A DNA stretch of 64,000 nucleotides from Natrinema ejinorense. GTDB taxonomy: Archaea > Halobacteriota > Halobacteria > Halobacteriales > Natrialbaceae. The stretch is taken from assembly GCF_002494345.1 (NCBI RefSeq), contig NZ_NXNI01000001.1, positions 124,001 to 188,000 on the forward strand, given 5' to 3'. Both the position numbers and the translations under genes were made by a program. Of this stretch, positions 17,710-26,600 are shown one piece after another. Every line of letters begins with the position of its first letter. The stretch's first letter is position 1. The notes below the pieces were generated by a model. That model was not told where the DNA came from. It searched no databases and saw nothing but the letters and a program-made list of their open reading frames with translations.

Positions 17710-18684
17710 TTACGGCTTCAGGACGATCTTCCCGGAACTCTTCCGGTCCTCGATGTACTGGTGGGCCTCGGCTGCGTCTTCGAGGTCGAACGGCTGCCCG
17801 AGGATGATCTCGAGATCGCCGCTGGCGAAGCCTTCGGTGAGTTCGGGGACGGCCTTCATGACGCGGCTCGGGTCGCGGAACGAGGCCTGTCCGAGGTGGA
17901 ACCCTTTGACGGTCTTGTTCTCGAAGAGCAGCCGTCGGTTGCTGACTTCGGCGGGGACGCCGCTGGCGACGCCGTAGGTGACCATGCGGCCGAAGTGGGC
18001 CATCGCGTCGAGGCTGCGATCGAAGACGTCGTCGCCGACGCTCTCGAGGACGAGGTCGACGCCCTGGCCGTCGGTCTCCTCGTCGACGACCTCGCGGAAG
18101 TCCGTCTCGGTGTAGTTGATCGGGTGGTCACAGCCCAGCTCGGCCGCGAGATCGAGTTTCTCCTGCGTGCTCGCGGTGCCGAAGACCTCCGCGCCGGCGT
18201 TCGACGCGATCTGGACGGCGGCCGTGCCGACCCCGCCGGCTGCGGCTTGGATCAGGACGGACTCGCCCTGCTCGAGGCCGCCCCACTCGAAGAGACAGGC
18301 GTGGGCAGTGAGGAACTGGACGGGGAAGGCGGCAGCCTCGTCGAAACTCATCGCGTCGGGGACGGGAAAGAGCAACTCCGCGTCGGCGGTGACGTATTCG
18401 GCGTAGCCGCCGCCGTCGAGCATCGCGACGACGCGGTCGCCCTCCGAGAACTCGTCGACGCCGTCGCCGACCGCGTCGACCGTTCCCGCGGCTTCCATGC
18501 CGGGTACGTAGGGTGCTTCGGGGCCGTCGGGATACTGGCCCTCGCGCTGCATGATGTCCGCGAAGTTGATGCCGGCCGCTTCGATGTCGATTCGGACCTC
18601 GCCGGCGTTCGGGTCCGGCAGGTCGGCGTCGACGACCTCGAGTGTGTCACTGTCGCCGTACTCGGAAACCTCGATTGCTTGCAT
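17710..18684 (-). CDS. Quinone oxidoreductase, zinc-less MDR family
   Basis: A 324-residue protein from the ATG at 18684 (MQAIEVSEYGD). It is a medium-chain dehydrogenase/reductase related to NADPH:quinone reductase: GINFADIMQREGQYP, PGMEAAGTVDAVG, GDRVVAMLDGGGYAEYV, then the nucleotide-binding AAAGGVGTAAVQIA and the C-terminal RKSSGKIVLKP. The catalytic zinc cysteines of alcohol dehydrogenases are absent, as expected for this branch. It probably reduces quinones or reactive carbonyls with NADPH. The promoter is about 25 bases upstream, so the mRNA is nearly leaderless. Confidence 0.85.
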   Translation of the reverse strand: MQAIEVSEYGDSDTLEVVDADLPDPNAGEVRIDIEAAGINFADIMQREGQYPDGPEAPYVPGMEAAGTVDAVGDGVDEFSEGDRVVAMLDGGGYAEYVTADAELLFPVPDAMSFDEAAAFPVQFLTAHACLFEWGGLEQGESVLIQAAAGGVGTAAVQIASNAGAEVFGTASTQEKLDLAAELGCDHPINYTETDFREVVDEETDGQGVDLVLESVGDDVFDRSLDAMAHFGRMVTYGVASGVPAEVSNRRLLFENKTVKGFHLGQASFRDPSRVMKAVPELTEGFASGDLEIILGQPFDLEDAAEAHQYIEDRKSSGKIVLKP

Positions 18685-18702
18685 GTACAATCGTTTTGTG
18701 GT

Positions 18703-18713
18703 ACGATCGCATA
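18703..18713 (-). promoter_or_regulatory. TATA box of quinone reductase gene
   Basis: The minus strand reads CGCTTTTATGCG about 20 to 30 bases before the ATG at 18684, which fits a leaderless transcript. Confidence 0.5.
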
Positions 18714-18777
18714 AAAGCGAGAGAACAGGAAGGAACCGGTTAGCCGTTGTCGACGGGGCCGTCGACTGTTGATGCGG

Positions 18778-21048
18778 CTACTCGTCCCATCCCTGGTGAT
18801 ACGGGTGGAGGTCGGTCTCGTCGTGGTTGGAGCCGGCCTCCCAGACGTCGCCGGTTTCACCGCTCGGACCGCGGCGGGTCTTCCACTCGAATTCTCCGGG
18901 ATTCTCGATCGTGACTTCCCAGACGTTGCCCTCGGTCCAGGTGCCTTCGATGCCGCCGCCCCAGTTCGTGAGTTCGTCGGTGTCGCCAGTGAAGTAGACC
19001 GACTTGCCGTGGCCGACGTCGACCGTCATCCGGAGCGTGATCTCGTTCTCGAATCCGTCTTTCCAGCCCTGGTGTGCAGGGCTGCGATCCGCGTCGGTGT
19101 GGTTGTCGCCACTCTCCCAGACGTTACCGCTTCCGTCTGCGGGACCGCGGCGGGTTTTCCACTCGAATTCACCGGCGTCCTCGATCGTAACTTCCCAGGT
19201 GTCGCCGCCCGTATTTGTTCCTTCGATGCCGCCGCCCCAGTTCGTGAGTTCGTCGGTGTCGCCAGTGAAGTAGACCGACTCGTCGGGGGCGGTCGGCGCT
19301 TGGATTTCGAGGGAGATCCCTGCCCCCTCCTCACCGACGGCGAGCGTGGCAGTGTCCGAATCGGCCGAAATAGCCACTTCGAGGTCGTACTCCCCCGTCT
19401 CGAGATCGGCGCTGTCGACCTCGAACACCACTGCGGTCGATTCCTCGGCGTTGACCGAGACCTGCTCCATGAGCGTCTGGCCGTTGTCGATCGTCAGCGT
19501 CACGTCGTCCTCGAGGTCGTTCTCGCCGGCGCTGACGGTGACATCGACACCCGTCGTCTCGCCTTCGAGGACGCTGTATTCGGTCGAATCGAACTCGACG
19601 GCAGGTTCGGTCGGCTCCGTGTCGGGGACGTACATGGCCACGCCCTCGGCCGGGACGGTAAGTTCGACCCATCCCTCGTCGTTGGTGGTGACTGGCTCTC
19701 GGCCACCGACCTGGTCGACGAGCGTCGTGTTGGTCCAGGACGTCTGGACCCACTCAGACCAGTCACTCCACTCGTTCTTGTTGATGGCCGCCAGTAGATT
19801 GCCCTCGCGCTCGTAGACGTACGTGTCGGTACTGACGTACCGGTCGATCACGTCGCCGTGGGCGTACTCCTGAGAGACCGCGACGAGGTCGCGGAGCTCC
19901 CCATCGTCGAGCTCGCTCCGGTCTTCGGGGTTAGAGCGGTAGATCATTGGCATGCCCGCGTACGTCATGACGAACGCTTCAGCGAGTTCGACCGCGCGGC
20001 CCTCGGGCTGATCTTTTTCAACGTTCGGGCCGACGGTATCGTGGTTCTGTGCGAAGGTAACCGCAACCGACGGGCGGTGGTGAACGACACCTCGAGCGGC
20101 GTCCTGAGACAGTGCTTCCATGCTTCCCCCCTCGAAAGCCTCGACGATGGCGTCGTACAGTGCGTAGTCGAAGACGGTCATCCCCGTGTCGGCGAACTCG
20201 AGCAACCGATTCACGTCGTACTTCCAGACTTCGCCGACGCGCCAAAGTCCCAGATCGTCCGCGAGCGGATTGACCTCGTATTCGAAGTACCACGGCCAGA
20301 CGTGGGCCGCGGCGTCGTACCGCAGTCCGTCGGCACCCAGGTTGGCGATCCGCTGAATGTACTCTCGTTGCTCGTCCTGGACGTAGGCGAGCTCGTGATT
20401 GAACGACGGCAGTCCGAGGAGGTTACACTCGTACTCGGCGGCCTCGCCGTCCAGTTGACAATCCTCGCCGAGCGTGCCGTTGTCGTGGAAGTGTTCGTTG
20501 CGATCGAACTGCGGCAGTTCCACGTAGCCGTCCGGGCCGTTTTCGTTGGCCATGTGATTCAGGACGACGTCAACGATGACTTCGATGCCGTGATCGTGAC
20601 AGGTCTCGATCAGCGACTCGAGTTCCGTCTCGGTCCCGAACGACGAATCGAGGTTCCGCAAATCGACGGGCTGATAGCCCAGCGGCGGATGTGGATCGCG
20701 GAAGCCGTACGGCGAGGTCCCATCGTAGTACCCGGGTTCGCCGTCATAAGAGAGGTCCTCCCAGTCGAGGCTGCTCTCGGCGGGCTGCTGGACCCAGATT
20801 GCGTCGATGCCGGCCTCGTCGAGCCGCGGGACGTCGGCTTCGATCTCGCTCCACTCGGCGTGAAAGTACTGATAGGCGACGGTTCCGTCTTCGACCTCGG
20901 GCTGATCGGGAAGTGCTTGCCCGGTTACTGTGCCGAGTGACGCACCACCGATGCCGAGCGCACCGAGGAGTGCACTCGATTTTAGGACCGTTCGGCGAGC
21001 GATACCAGTATCCCGGGACCGGTCTCCGGGAGTGTTATTATTTACCAT
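18778..21048 (-). CDS. Secreted alpha-amylase (GH13) with tandem starch-binding-like domains
   Basis: A 756-residue protein with a twin-arginine signal (ARRTVLKSSALLGALGIGG, RR at 18 and 19), so it is exported folded. The GH13 barrel runs from about 50 to 480: VVLNH at 161 to 165, nucleophile Asp245 in GLRYDAAAH, acid/base Glu273 in VGEVW, and NHD at 335 to 337. A beta-sandwich linker (about 490 to 570) precedes two C-terminal modules of about 90 residues. Both begin SVYFTGDTDELTNWGGGIEG and resemble CBM20/CBM-like starch-binding domains. It breaks down external starch. A decayed paralogue lies immediately upstream on the same strand. Confidence 0.9.
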   Translation of the reverse strand: MVNNNTPGDRSRDTGIARRTVLKSSALLGALGIGGASLGTVTGQALPDQPEVEDGTVAYQYFHAEWSEIEADVPRLDEAGIDAIWVQQPAESSLDWEDLSYDGEPGYYDGTSPYGFRDPHPPLGYQPVDLRNLDSSFGTETELESLIETCHDHGIEVIVDVVLNHMANENGPDGYVELPQFDRNEHFHDNGTLGEDCQLDGEAAEYECNLLGLPSFNHELAYVQDEQREYIQRIANLGADGLRYDAAAHVWPWYFEYEVNPLADDLGLWRVGEVWKYDVNRLLEFADTGMTVFDYALYDAIVEAFEGGSMEALSQDAARGVVHHRPSVAVTFAQNHDTVGPNVEKDQPEGRAVELAEAFVMTYAGMPMIYRSNPEDRSELDDGELRDLVAVSQEYAHGDVIDRYVSTDTYVYEREGNLLAAINKNEWSDWSEWVQTSWTNTTLVDQVGGREPVTTNDEGWVELTVPAEGVAMYVPDTEPTEPAVEFDSTEYSVLEGETTGVDVTVSAGENDLEDDVTLTIDNGQTLMEQVSVNAEESTAVVFEVDSADLETGEYDLEVAISADSDTATLAVGEEGAGISLEIQAPTAPDESVYFTGDTDELTNWGGGIEGTNTGGDTWEVTIEDAGEFEWKTRRGPADGSGNVWESGDNHTDADRSPAHQGWKDGFENEITLRMTVDVGHGKSVYFTGDTDELTNWGGGIEGTWTEGNVWEVTIENPGEFEWKTRRGPSGETGDVWEAGSNHDETDLHPYHQGWDE
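18944..19280. repeat. 61-bp identical direct repeat within the amylase gene
   Basis: 18944 to 19004 and 19220 to 19280 are identical over 61 bases. They encode the same stretch of the two C-terminal modules, showing recent duplication or gene conversion between them. Confidence 0.85.
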
Positions 21049-21112
21049 TTCGAATTAGGGCTCTATGTCTGATGTAATAAAACATCGCACTTTTAATTCG
21101 AATACTATATAG
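21049..21112 (-). promoter_or_regulatory. Amylase promoter with nested inverted repeats
   Basis: A TATA-like CTATATAG lies at about 21103 to 21112. Downstream of it a perfect 9-bp inverted repeat, TTCGAATTA at 21049 to 21057 and TAATTCGAA at 21094 to 21102, encloses a second one (GATGT at 21071 and ACATC at 21082). The outer repeat abuts the start codon on one side and the TATA box on the other, so it could be an operator or a leader hairpin. Confidence 0.5.
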
Positions 21113-21185
21113 CATCTCATAATGCGCTGAGGGGAAAATTCACTCTTCGAAAAGGCATCATTATTGGTAACTCTAGGTGGGATAT

Positions 21186-21600
21186 TATCGCCGAACGTGA
21201 CTCGTCGCGGCCGAACCCCAATAGCTCGACGCACCCGTCCGGTTCCTGCGGCATCGACGTGTGGTTTGGACGACGTCGACGACGACTCGATGCCGTGACC
21301 GTGGCAGGGTTCGATCAGGGATCGAGGTCCCCCTTCGATCTCGAGCGGCGAATCGAGGTTCCGTAGGTCGGCGGGCTATAGTAGCCACTGAAAGTCAATG
21401 CACATCTGATCGAAAGACGGCGTTGCGATCAGTGTCTAAATAGTTTCAGTGGCTACGATAATAGCCGAGTGCCGGATGCGGACCGCAGAACCCGTACGCC
21501 GCGGTCTCGTCGTAGTGGTGCTGTTTCCATCGGAGTGAAGCTCGTTCCGTCCGAGTTCGCTCTCCGTCGGTCGTCGCATCCAGATCGTATCTGACCGGCG
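21186..21600 (-). pseudogene. Alpha-amylase remnant interrupted by an 84-bp element
   Basis: Translated pieces match the intact amylase downstream, in order but in shifting frames. SDTIWMRRPTESELGRNEL (near 21594) corresponds to IDAIWVQQPAESSLDWEDL. HHYDETAAYGFCGPHPALGY corresponds to GYYDGTSPYGFRDPHPPLGY. RNLDSPLEIE and SLIEPCHGHGIE correspond to RNLDSSFGTE and SLIETCHDHGIE. DGCVELLGFGRDE corresponds to DGYVELPQFDRNE. The element at 21377 to 21460 sits exactly between GY and the RNLDS part. Frameshifts and the insertion rule out a functional product. Only the part equivalent to intact residues 80 to 185 survives. Confidence 0.85.
21377..21460 (-). mobile_element. Palindromic MITE-like element, copy A
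   Basis: An 84-bp element with 17-bp terminal inverted repeats (TATAGTAGCCACTGAAA left; the right one differs at one position). It is inverted relative to copies B to E. It interrupts the amylase remnant, and the junctions carry short TA-rich duplications. It has no coding capacity. Confidence 0.8.
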
Positions 21601-21647
21601 TCGGCCCTTCGCATGGTTTAAGACCGCGCTGGCTGGATGACGTACCA

Positions 21648-23129
21648 ATGAGCGACGAGAGCCAGGAACTCGGCATCACCGAGTCGAAATCGCACAAACC
21701 CGGCGAGTGGTACGCCGAGGTCGTCCAGAAAGCCAACCTCGCGGACTACGCGCCGATGGGCGGGTTCATCGTCACGAAACCGCGTGGCTACGCGCTCTGG
21801 GAGGCCATCCAGGACGCGCTCGACGGCTGGTTCAAAGAAACCGGCGTCGACAACGTCTACTTCCCGATGTTCATCCCCGAGAGCTTTCTCGAGCGGGAGA
21901 AGGACGTCGTCGAAGGGTTCGATCCCGAGGTCGCGTGGGTGACCCAGGGCGGTCACGACGAACTCGAGGAGCGACTCGCCGTCCGACCGACGAGCGAATC
22001 GATCATCGCGCCGTTCATGGCCGACTGGACCCGTAGCCACCGCGATCTCCCGATGCGGCTCAATCAGTGGTGTTCCGTCGTTCGCTGGGAGGCCACGGAG
22101 ACGAAGCCCTTCTTCCGCACGAAGGAGTTCATGTGGCAGGAGGGTCACACCGCCCACGCGAGCAACGCAGGCGCGTGGGAGGAAGTCTGGACCCGGCTGG
22201 GCCAGTACGAGCGCGTCTACGAGGACGTGCTCGCGATTCCGGTCCTCCGCGGCAAGAAGCCCGAACACGACAAGTTCCCCGGCGCGGATACGACGACGAC
22301 CGTCGAGGCGCTGATGCCCGACGGCAAGTCCGTCCAGGGTGCCACCAGCCACAACCTCGGTCAGAGCTTCGCCGAGGCGTTCGACATCACCTTCGCCGAC
22401 GAGAACGAGGACGAACAGACGGCCTACACGACCTCGTGGGGCCTCTCCTGGCGCGCGCTGGGCGCGCTCGTCATGACCCACTCCGACGATCAGGGGCTCG
22501 TGCTCCCGCCGACGGTCGCGCCCACGCAGGTCGTCATCGTCCCCATCTGGCAGGAGGATACCAAAGACGACGTCCTCGAGTACTCCGAGGGGATCGCCGA
22601 GGAACTCGAGACGGCCGGGTTCCGCGTCGAGCTCGACGACCGCGACGAGCGCAATCCCGGCTTCAAGTTCAACGAGCACGAACTCAACGGCGTTCCGCTT
22701 CGACTCGAGATCGGCCCCTACGAGGTCGACGACGAGGAAGTCACGCTCGTCCACCGACCGGACAACGAGGAGACCGTCGAGGACCGCGACGGCATCGTCG
22801 ACGCCGTCGACGAGCACCTGGAGGAAATCTTCGACAAGCTCTACGAAGCGGCCGAAGAGAACCTGGAAGACAACGTCCGGGAAGCTCACAGCCCCGAGGA
22901 GATCCTCGGGACGATCGGCAAACACGGCGGCTACGTGAAGACGCCGTGGTGTGGTGACGAGGCCTGCGAGGAGGTTATCAAGGAGAAGATCGCCGCCGAA
23001 ATCGTCATGCAGCCCCTGGCCGACGAAGGCGGGCAGACGGCGGGGGAAGTCCCCGAACCCGACCACGACGAGTGTGGCGTCTGTGGCGACCCTGCCGACG
23101 AGATCGCGTACTTCGCGAAATCCTATTGA
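21648..23129 (+). CDS. proS: Prolyl-tRNA synthetase
   Basis: A 493-residue class II aminoacyl-tRNA synthetase of the archaeal/eukaryotic type. It charges tRNA-Pro. Class II motifs are visible: VAVRPTSE-type motif (RLAVRPTSESII), motif 2 around FFRTKEFMWQEGHTAH, and motif 3 region with HSDDQGLVLPPTVAPTQVVI leading into the anticodon domain. A C-terminal cysteine cluster (WCGDEACEE and DECGVCGDPADE) ends the protein, as in archaeal ProS, followed by the typical terminal tyrosine (AKSY). Single gene, full length, with a very short leader after the amylase remnant. Confidence 0.95.
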   Translation: MSDESQELGITESKSHKPGEWYAEVVQKANLADYAPMGGFIVTKPRGYALWEAIQDALDGWFKETGVDNVYFPMFIPESFLEREKDVVEGFDPEVAWVTQGGHDELEERLAVRPTSESIIAPFMADWTRSHRDLPMRLNQWCSVVRWEATETKPFFRTKEFMWQEGHTAHASNAGAWEEVWTRLGQYERVYEDVLAIPVLRGKKPEHDKFPGADTTTTVEALMPDGKSVQGATSHNLGQSFAEAFDITFADENEDEQTAYTTSWGLSWRALGALVMTHSDDQGLVLPPTVAPTQVVIVPIWQEDTKDDVLEYSEGIAEELETAGFRVELDDRDERNPGFKFNEHELNGVPLRLEIGPYEVDDEEVTLVHRPDNEETVEDRDGIVDAVDEHLEEIFDKLYEAAEENLEDNVREAHSPEEILGTIGKHGGYVKTPWCGDEACEEVIKEKIAAEIVMQPLADEGGQTAGEVPEPDHDECGVCGDPADEIAYFAKSY

Positions 23130-23143
23130 CGTACTCCCCGGCC

Positions 23144-23227
23144 TATCGTAGCTTCTGTAACGATTGACACACTGATCGCACCGCTGTCGTGCGATCAGGT
23201 GTGCAATGACTTCCGGGGGCTACGATA
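23144..23227 (+). mobile_element. Palindromic MITE-like element, copy B
   Basis: An 84-bp copy beginning TATCGTAGC and ending GCTACGATA, 14 bases after the proS stop. The interior holds a second palindrome, CTGATCGCA against TGCGATCAG, so almost the whole element can fold into one long hairpin. It may double as the proS transcript end. Confidence 0.8.
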
Positions 23228-23365
23228 CGAAACCGCATCGAGGAGCCGGTTACGGGAGTTCTGTCCCGATTTCGTTGGGCCCGACTCGAGCCGAATCGAC
23301 TGGCAAACGACGTGAGTGTCTCCCACGCGAACCTAATTGTTTAACCCGAGGTACCTTACGGGCGG

Positions 23366-23465
23366 AAAGTGTGTGGATGGATGTGGTGTTCACTCTGGTG
23401 GGTGAACACTACGTGCCTCTGACATTCCCCGCTGCCGGAAGCCGTTCTTTCCGGATCGGGGTTTT
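23366..23465 (+). ncRNA. Candidate small RNA or attenuator upstream of gltB
   Basis: An AT-rich element ATTGTTTAA (23336 to 23344) could be a TATA box, placing a start near 23366. Two hairpins follow. GTGTTCAC/GTGAACAC at 23386 to 23409 is a perfect 8-bp stem. A second two-part stem at 23427 to 23461 (CCCCG/CGGGG and CCGGAA/TTCCGG) is followed directly by TTTT. This gives a compact, roughly 100-nt RNA ending in an intrinsic-type terminator. It could be an independent small RNA or an aborted gltB leader. No known family is recognised. Confidence 0.45.
23427..23465 (+). terminator. Intrinsic-type terminator hairpin with T tract
   Basis: CCCCG at 23427 to 23431 pairs with CGGGG at 23457 to 23461, and CCGGAA at 23435 to 23440 pairs with TTCCGG at 23449 to 23454. 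The loop is 8 bases, and TTTT follows at 23462 to 23465. Confidence 0.5.
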
Positions 23466-23555
23466 GGGTGCCACGTAACGGATCCGTTTCCGGCCGGAGT
23501 TCGGGAGAAGTGGCGACGCTGTCGAGCCGTGACGCTAGTGGGTAAGGACCTCCAC

Positions 23556-23576
23556 AATACCTTATATCGGTATATA
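23556..23576 (+). promoter_or_regulatory. gltB promoter region
   Basis: The AT-rich block ACCTTATATCGGTATATATG contains TATA-like sequence about 70 bases upstream of the gltB ATG. ATACC and GGTAT flank TTATATC as a small inverted repeat, a possible regulator site overlapping the TATA box. Confidence 0.45.
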
Positions 23577-23641
23577 TGTGTTAATAATACGCTTAGTCAT
23601 AATGGATTAGCCTCTTATAGTTGTTTCCACTAGGGGTGTGT

Positions 23642-26600
23642 ATGTCACAGCCACATATAGCGTCATCCACCGAGCGTTCACAGGGTCTCGCCGACCCTGC
23701 CGACGCGCGGTCGAACTGCGGTGTCGGTGTCGTCATGGACCTCGATGGGGATGGGGGCCACGACATCGTCGCCGACGGACTCGAACTACTGCGGAACCTC
23801 GAGCACCGCGGGACGACCGGTGCGGAGAAAGACACCGGCGACGGGGCGGGAATCATGCTCCAGACGCCCGATTCGTTCTTCGAAAGCGTTCTCGACGCCT
23901 CCCTTCCTGACACCTATGCCGTCGGCTCGCTTTTCCTCCCACAGGACGACGGGGCACGCGACGCGCTCGTCTCGCTCGTCGAGGACACCTTCGCCACCTA
24001 CGATCTCGACGTCCTCGAGTGGCGGGACGTTCCGACGAACAACGACGACCTCGGGCAGACGGCCGTCGACGCCGAACCCGACGTCTACCAGGTCGTCGTC
24101 ACGCCCGCGGACGACATCTCCGGCGACGACTTCGATCGCCGGCTCTACGTCGCTCGGCGAGCGCTGGAAAACGCCGTCGAGGACGCCGACATCGACAACA
24201 AAGAGCGCTTCTACGTCGTTTCGCTGGACGCGAAGACGATCGTTTACAAGGGGCTGCTGAAGGGCGTGCAGGTGCCCACGTACTACCCCGATCTCACCGA
24301 CGAGCGGATGGCATCGAACTTCGTGATGGTCCACGAACGGTTCTCGACCAACACGCTCGGTGCGTGGCATCTCGCTCATCCCTACCGAAACATCATCCAC
24401 AACGGCGAGTTCAACACGATTCAGGGCAACATCAACTGGATGCGCGCCCGCGAGACCGACATCGAGAGCGACGTCCTCTCCGATCTCGAGGCGGTCAAGC
24501 CGATCATCGACGACCCCGAGCAGTCCGACACGGCGAGCGTCGACAACGCCCTCGAACTGCTGATGCAGGACGGCCGGGACCTCGAGCATGCGCTCCGAAT
24601 GCTCGTCCCCGAGGCCTGGCGCGGCGACGACGCGATGGACGCCGACCGCAAGGACTGGTACGACTTCCACGCCTCGCTCGTCGAGCCGTGGGACGGTCCC
24701 GCGCTCGTCGCGGCGACCGACGGCGAACGCGTCGGTGCCGTCCTCGACCGGAACGGGCTGCGTCCCTGCCGGTACGACGTGACGACGGACAACCGACTGA
24801 TCATGGCCAGCGAGGCCGGCGCGCTCGAGACGGACCCCGAGAACATCGAGGAACGGGGTCGCCTCCAGCCTGGCCAACTCTTCCTCGCCGATCCCAACGA
24901 GGGACGGGTCATCCCCGACGAGGAAGTCTTCGACGACCTCACGGACGACCGCTACGGCGAGTGGGTCGACCAGGAGCAGGTCCACCTCGACGACATTCGC
25001 ACCACGAACGACCGCGCACCCCAGAACGCGGTCACGGGGCTTCGAGACTACCAGGCCGCCTTCGGCTACACCCACGACGAACTCGAGAACCTGATCGAGC
25101 CGATGACTCAGAAGGGGAAAGACCCCGTCGGCTCGATGGGCGACGACACGCCGCTATCGGTGCTCACCGAGTTCAACCGACCGCTGTTCTCTTACTTCAA
25201 ACAGCTGTTCGCGCAGGTCACCAACCCGCCCTTAGACTACATCCGCGAGGAACTGGTCACCTCGATGGAGTCGCGACTGGGTTTCCAGCGCAACTTACTC
25301 GACGAGTCGCCCGAACACGCCCGCCAGCTCGTCCTCGACTCGCCGATCCTGACCGACGCCGAACTCGAGTCGGTTCGTGACTGTTCGGCAAACGACATCA
25401 CAGCCACGACGATCGACATCACCTACGAGCCCGAGAGCGACGAACTCGGCGCCGACCTCGAGGCGGCGATCGAACGCGTCCGCGAGGACACCGTCGACGC
25501 GATCGAATCGGGCAACGACGTGATCGTCCTCTCGGACCGCGGCGTCGACGAGGATCGGGTCGCGATCCCGAGCCTCCTGGCGACCGGAGCCGTCCACCAC
25601 CATCTCGTCCGCAACGGGCTGCGCAACCACGTCGGGCTCGTCGTCGAATCCGCCGACCCGCGGACCGTCCACCACTTCGCGACGCTGGTCGGCTACGGCG
25701 CGGGCGCGGTCAACCCGTACCTGGCCTACCAGACGATCGAGGACATCACCGCCGGCCCCGACGGTGCCGACACCGAGGTCGCGATCGACGCCTACGTCGG
25801 CGCGCTCGAGGACGGCCTCCTGAAGATCATGGCCAAGATGGGGATCTCGACGGTCGAGAGCTACCAGGGGGCGCAGATCTTCGAGGCCGTCGGTCTCGAG
25901 TCGGATCTCGTCGAAGAGTACTTCGAGGGGACCGAAAACCGGACCGAGGGGATCGGCCTCGCCGAGGTCGAGGAGGACCTCCGCGAGCGCCACGCGGCTG
26001 CGTTCGGCGACGACGGCGAGGAATCCGATCTCGACCGCCACGGCGAGTTCGAATACCGCTCGGGCGGGATCCACCACCAGTGGAACCCCGACACCGTCGG
26101 CGCGCTCCAGCAGGCGGTCCGCTCGAACGACTACGAGCGATACCAGGAGTTCGCGGCAAAGATCAACGATCAACAGCAGAACCTCCAGACCCTGCGCGGA
26201 TTACTCGAGTTCGATTCCGATCGCGACCCGGTCCCGCTCGAGGAGGTCGAACCGATCAAGGACATCGTCGAGCGCTTTTCGACCGCGGCGATGTCGCTTG
26301 GCTCGCTCTCGCCGGAGGCCCACGAGAACAACTCGATCGCGATGAACCGGATCGGTGCCAAGAGCAATTCGGGGGAGGGTGGCGAACCGCCCGAGCGGTT
26401 CAACACCGAACGCGAGTGTAACGTCAAGCAGGTGGCGTCGGGCCGCTTCGGCGTTACCTCGACGTATCTCTCGAACGCGGACGAACTGCAGATCAAGATG
26501 GCGCAGGGATCCAAGCCCGGCGAGGGCGGTCACCTCCCCGGGTCGAAAGTCAACGAGATGATCGCCCACGTCCGCAAGTCGACGCCCGGCGTGGGGCTCA

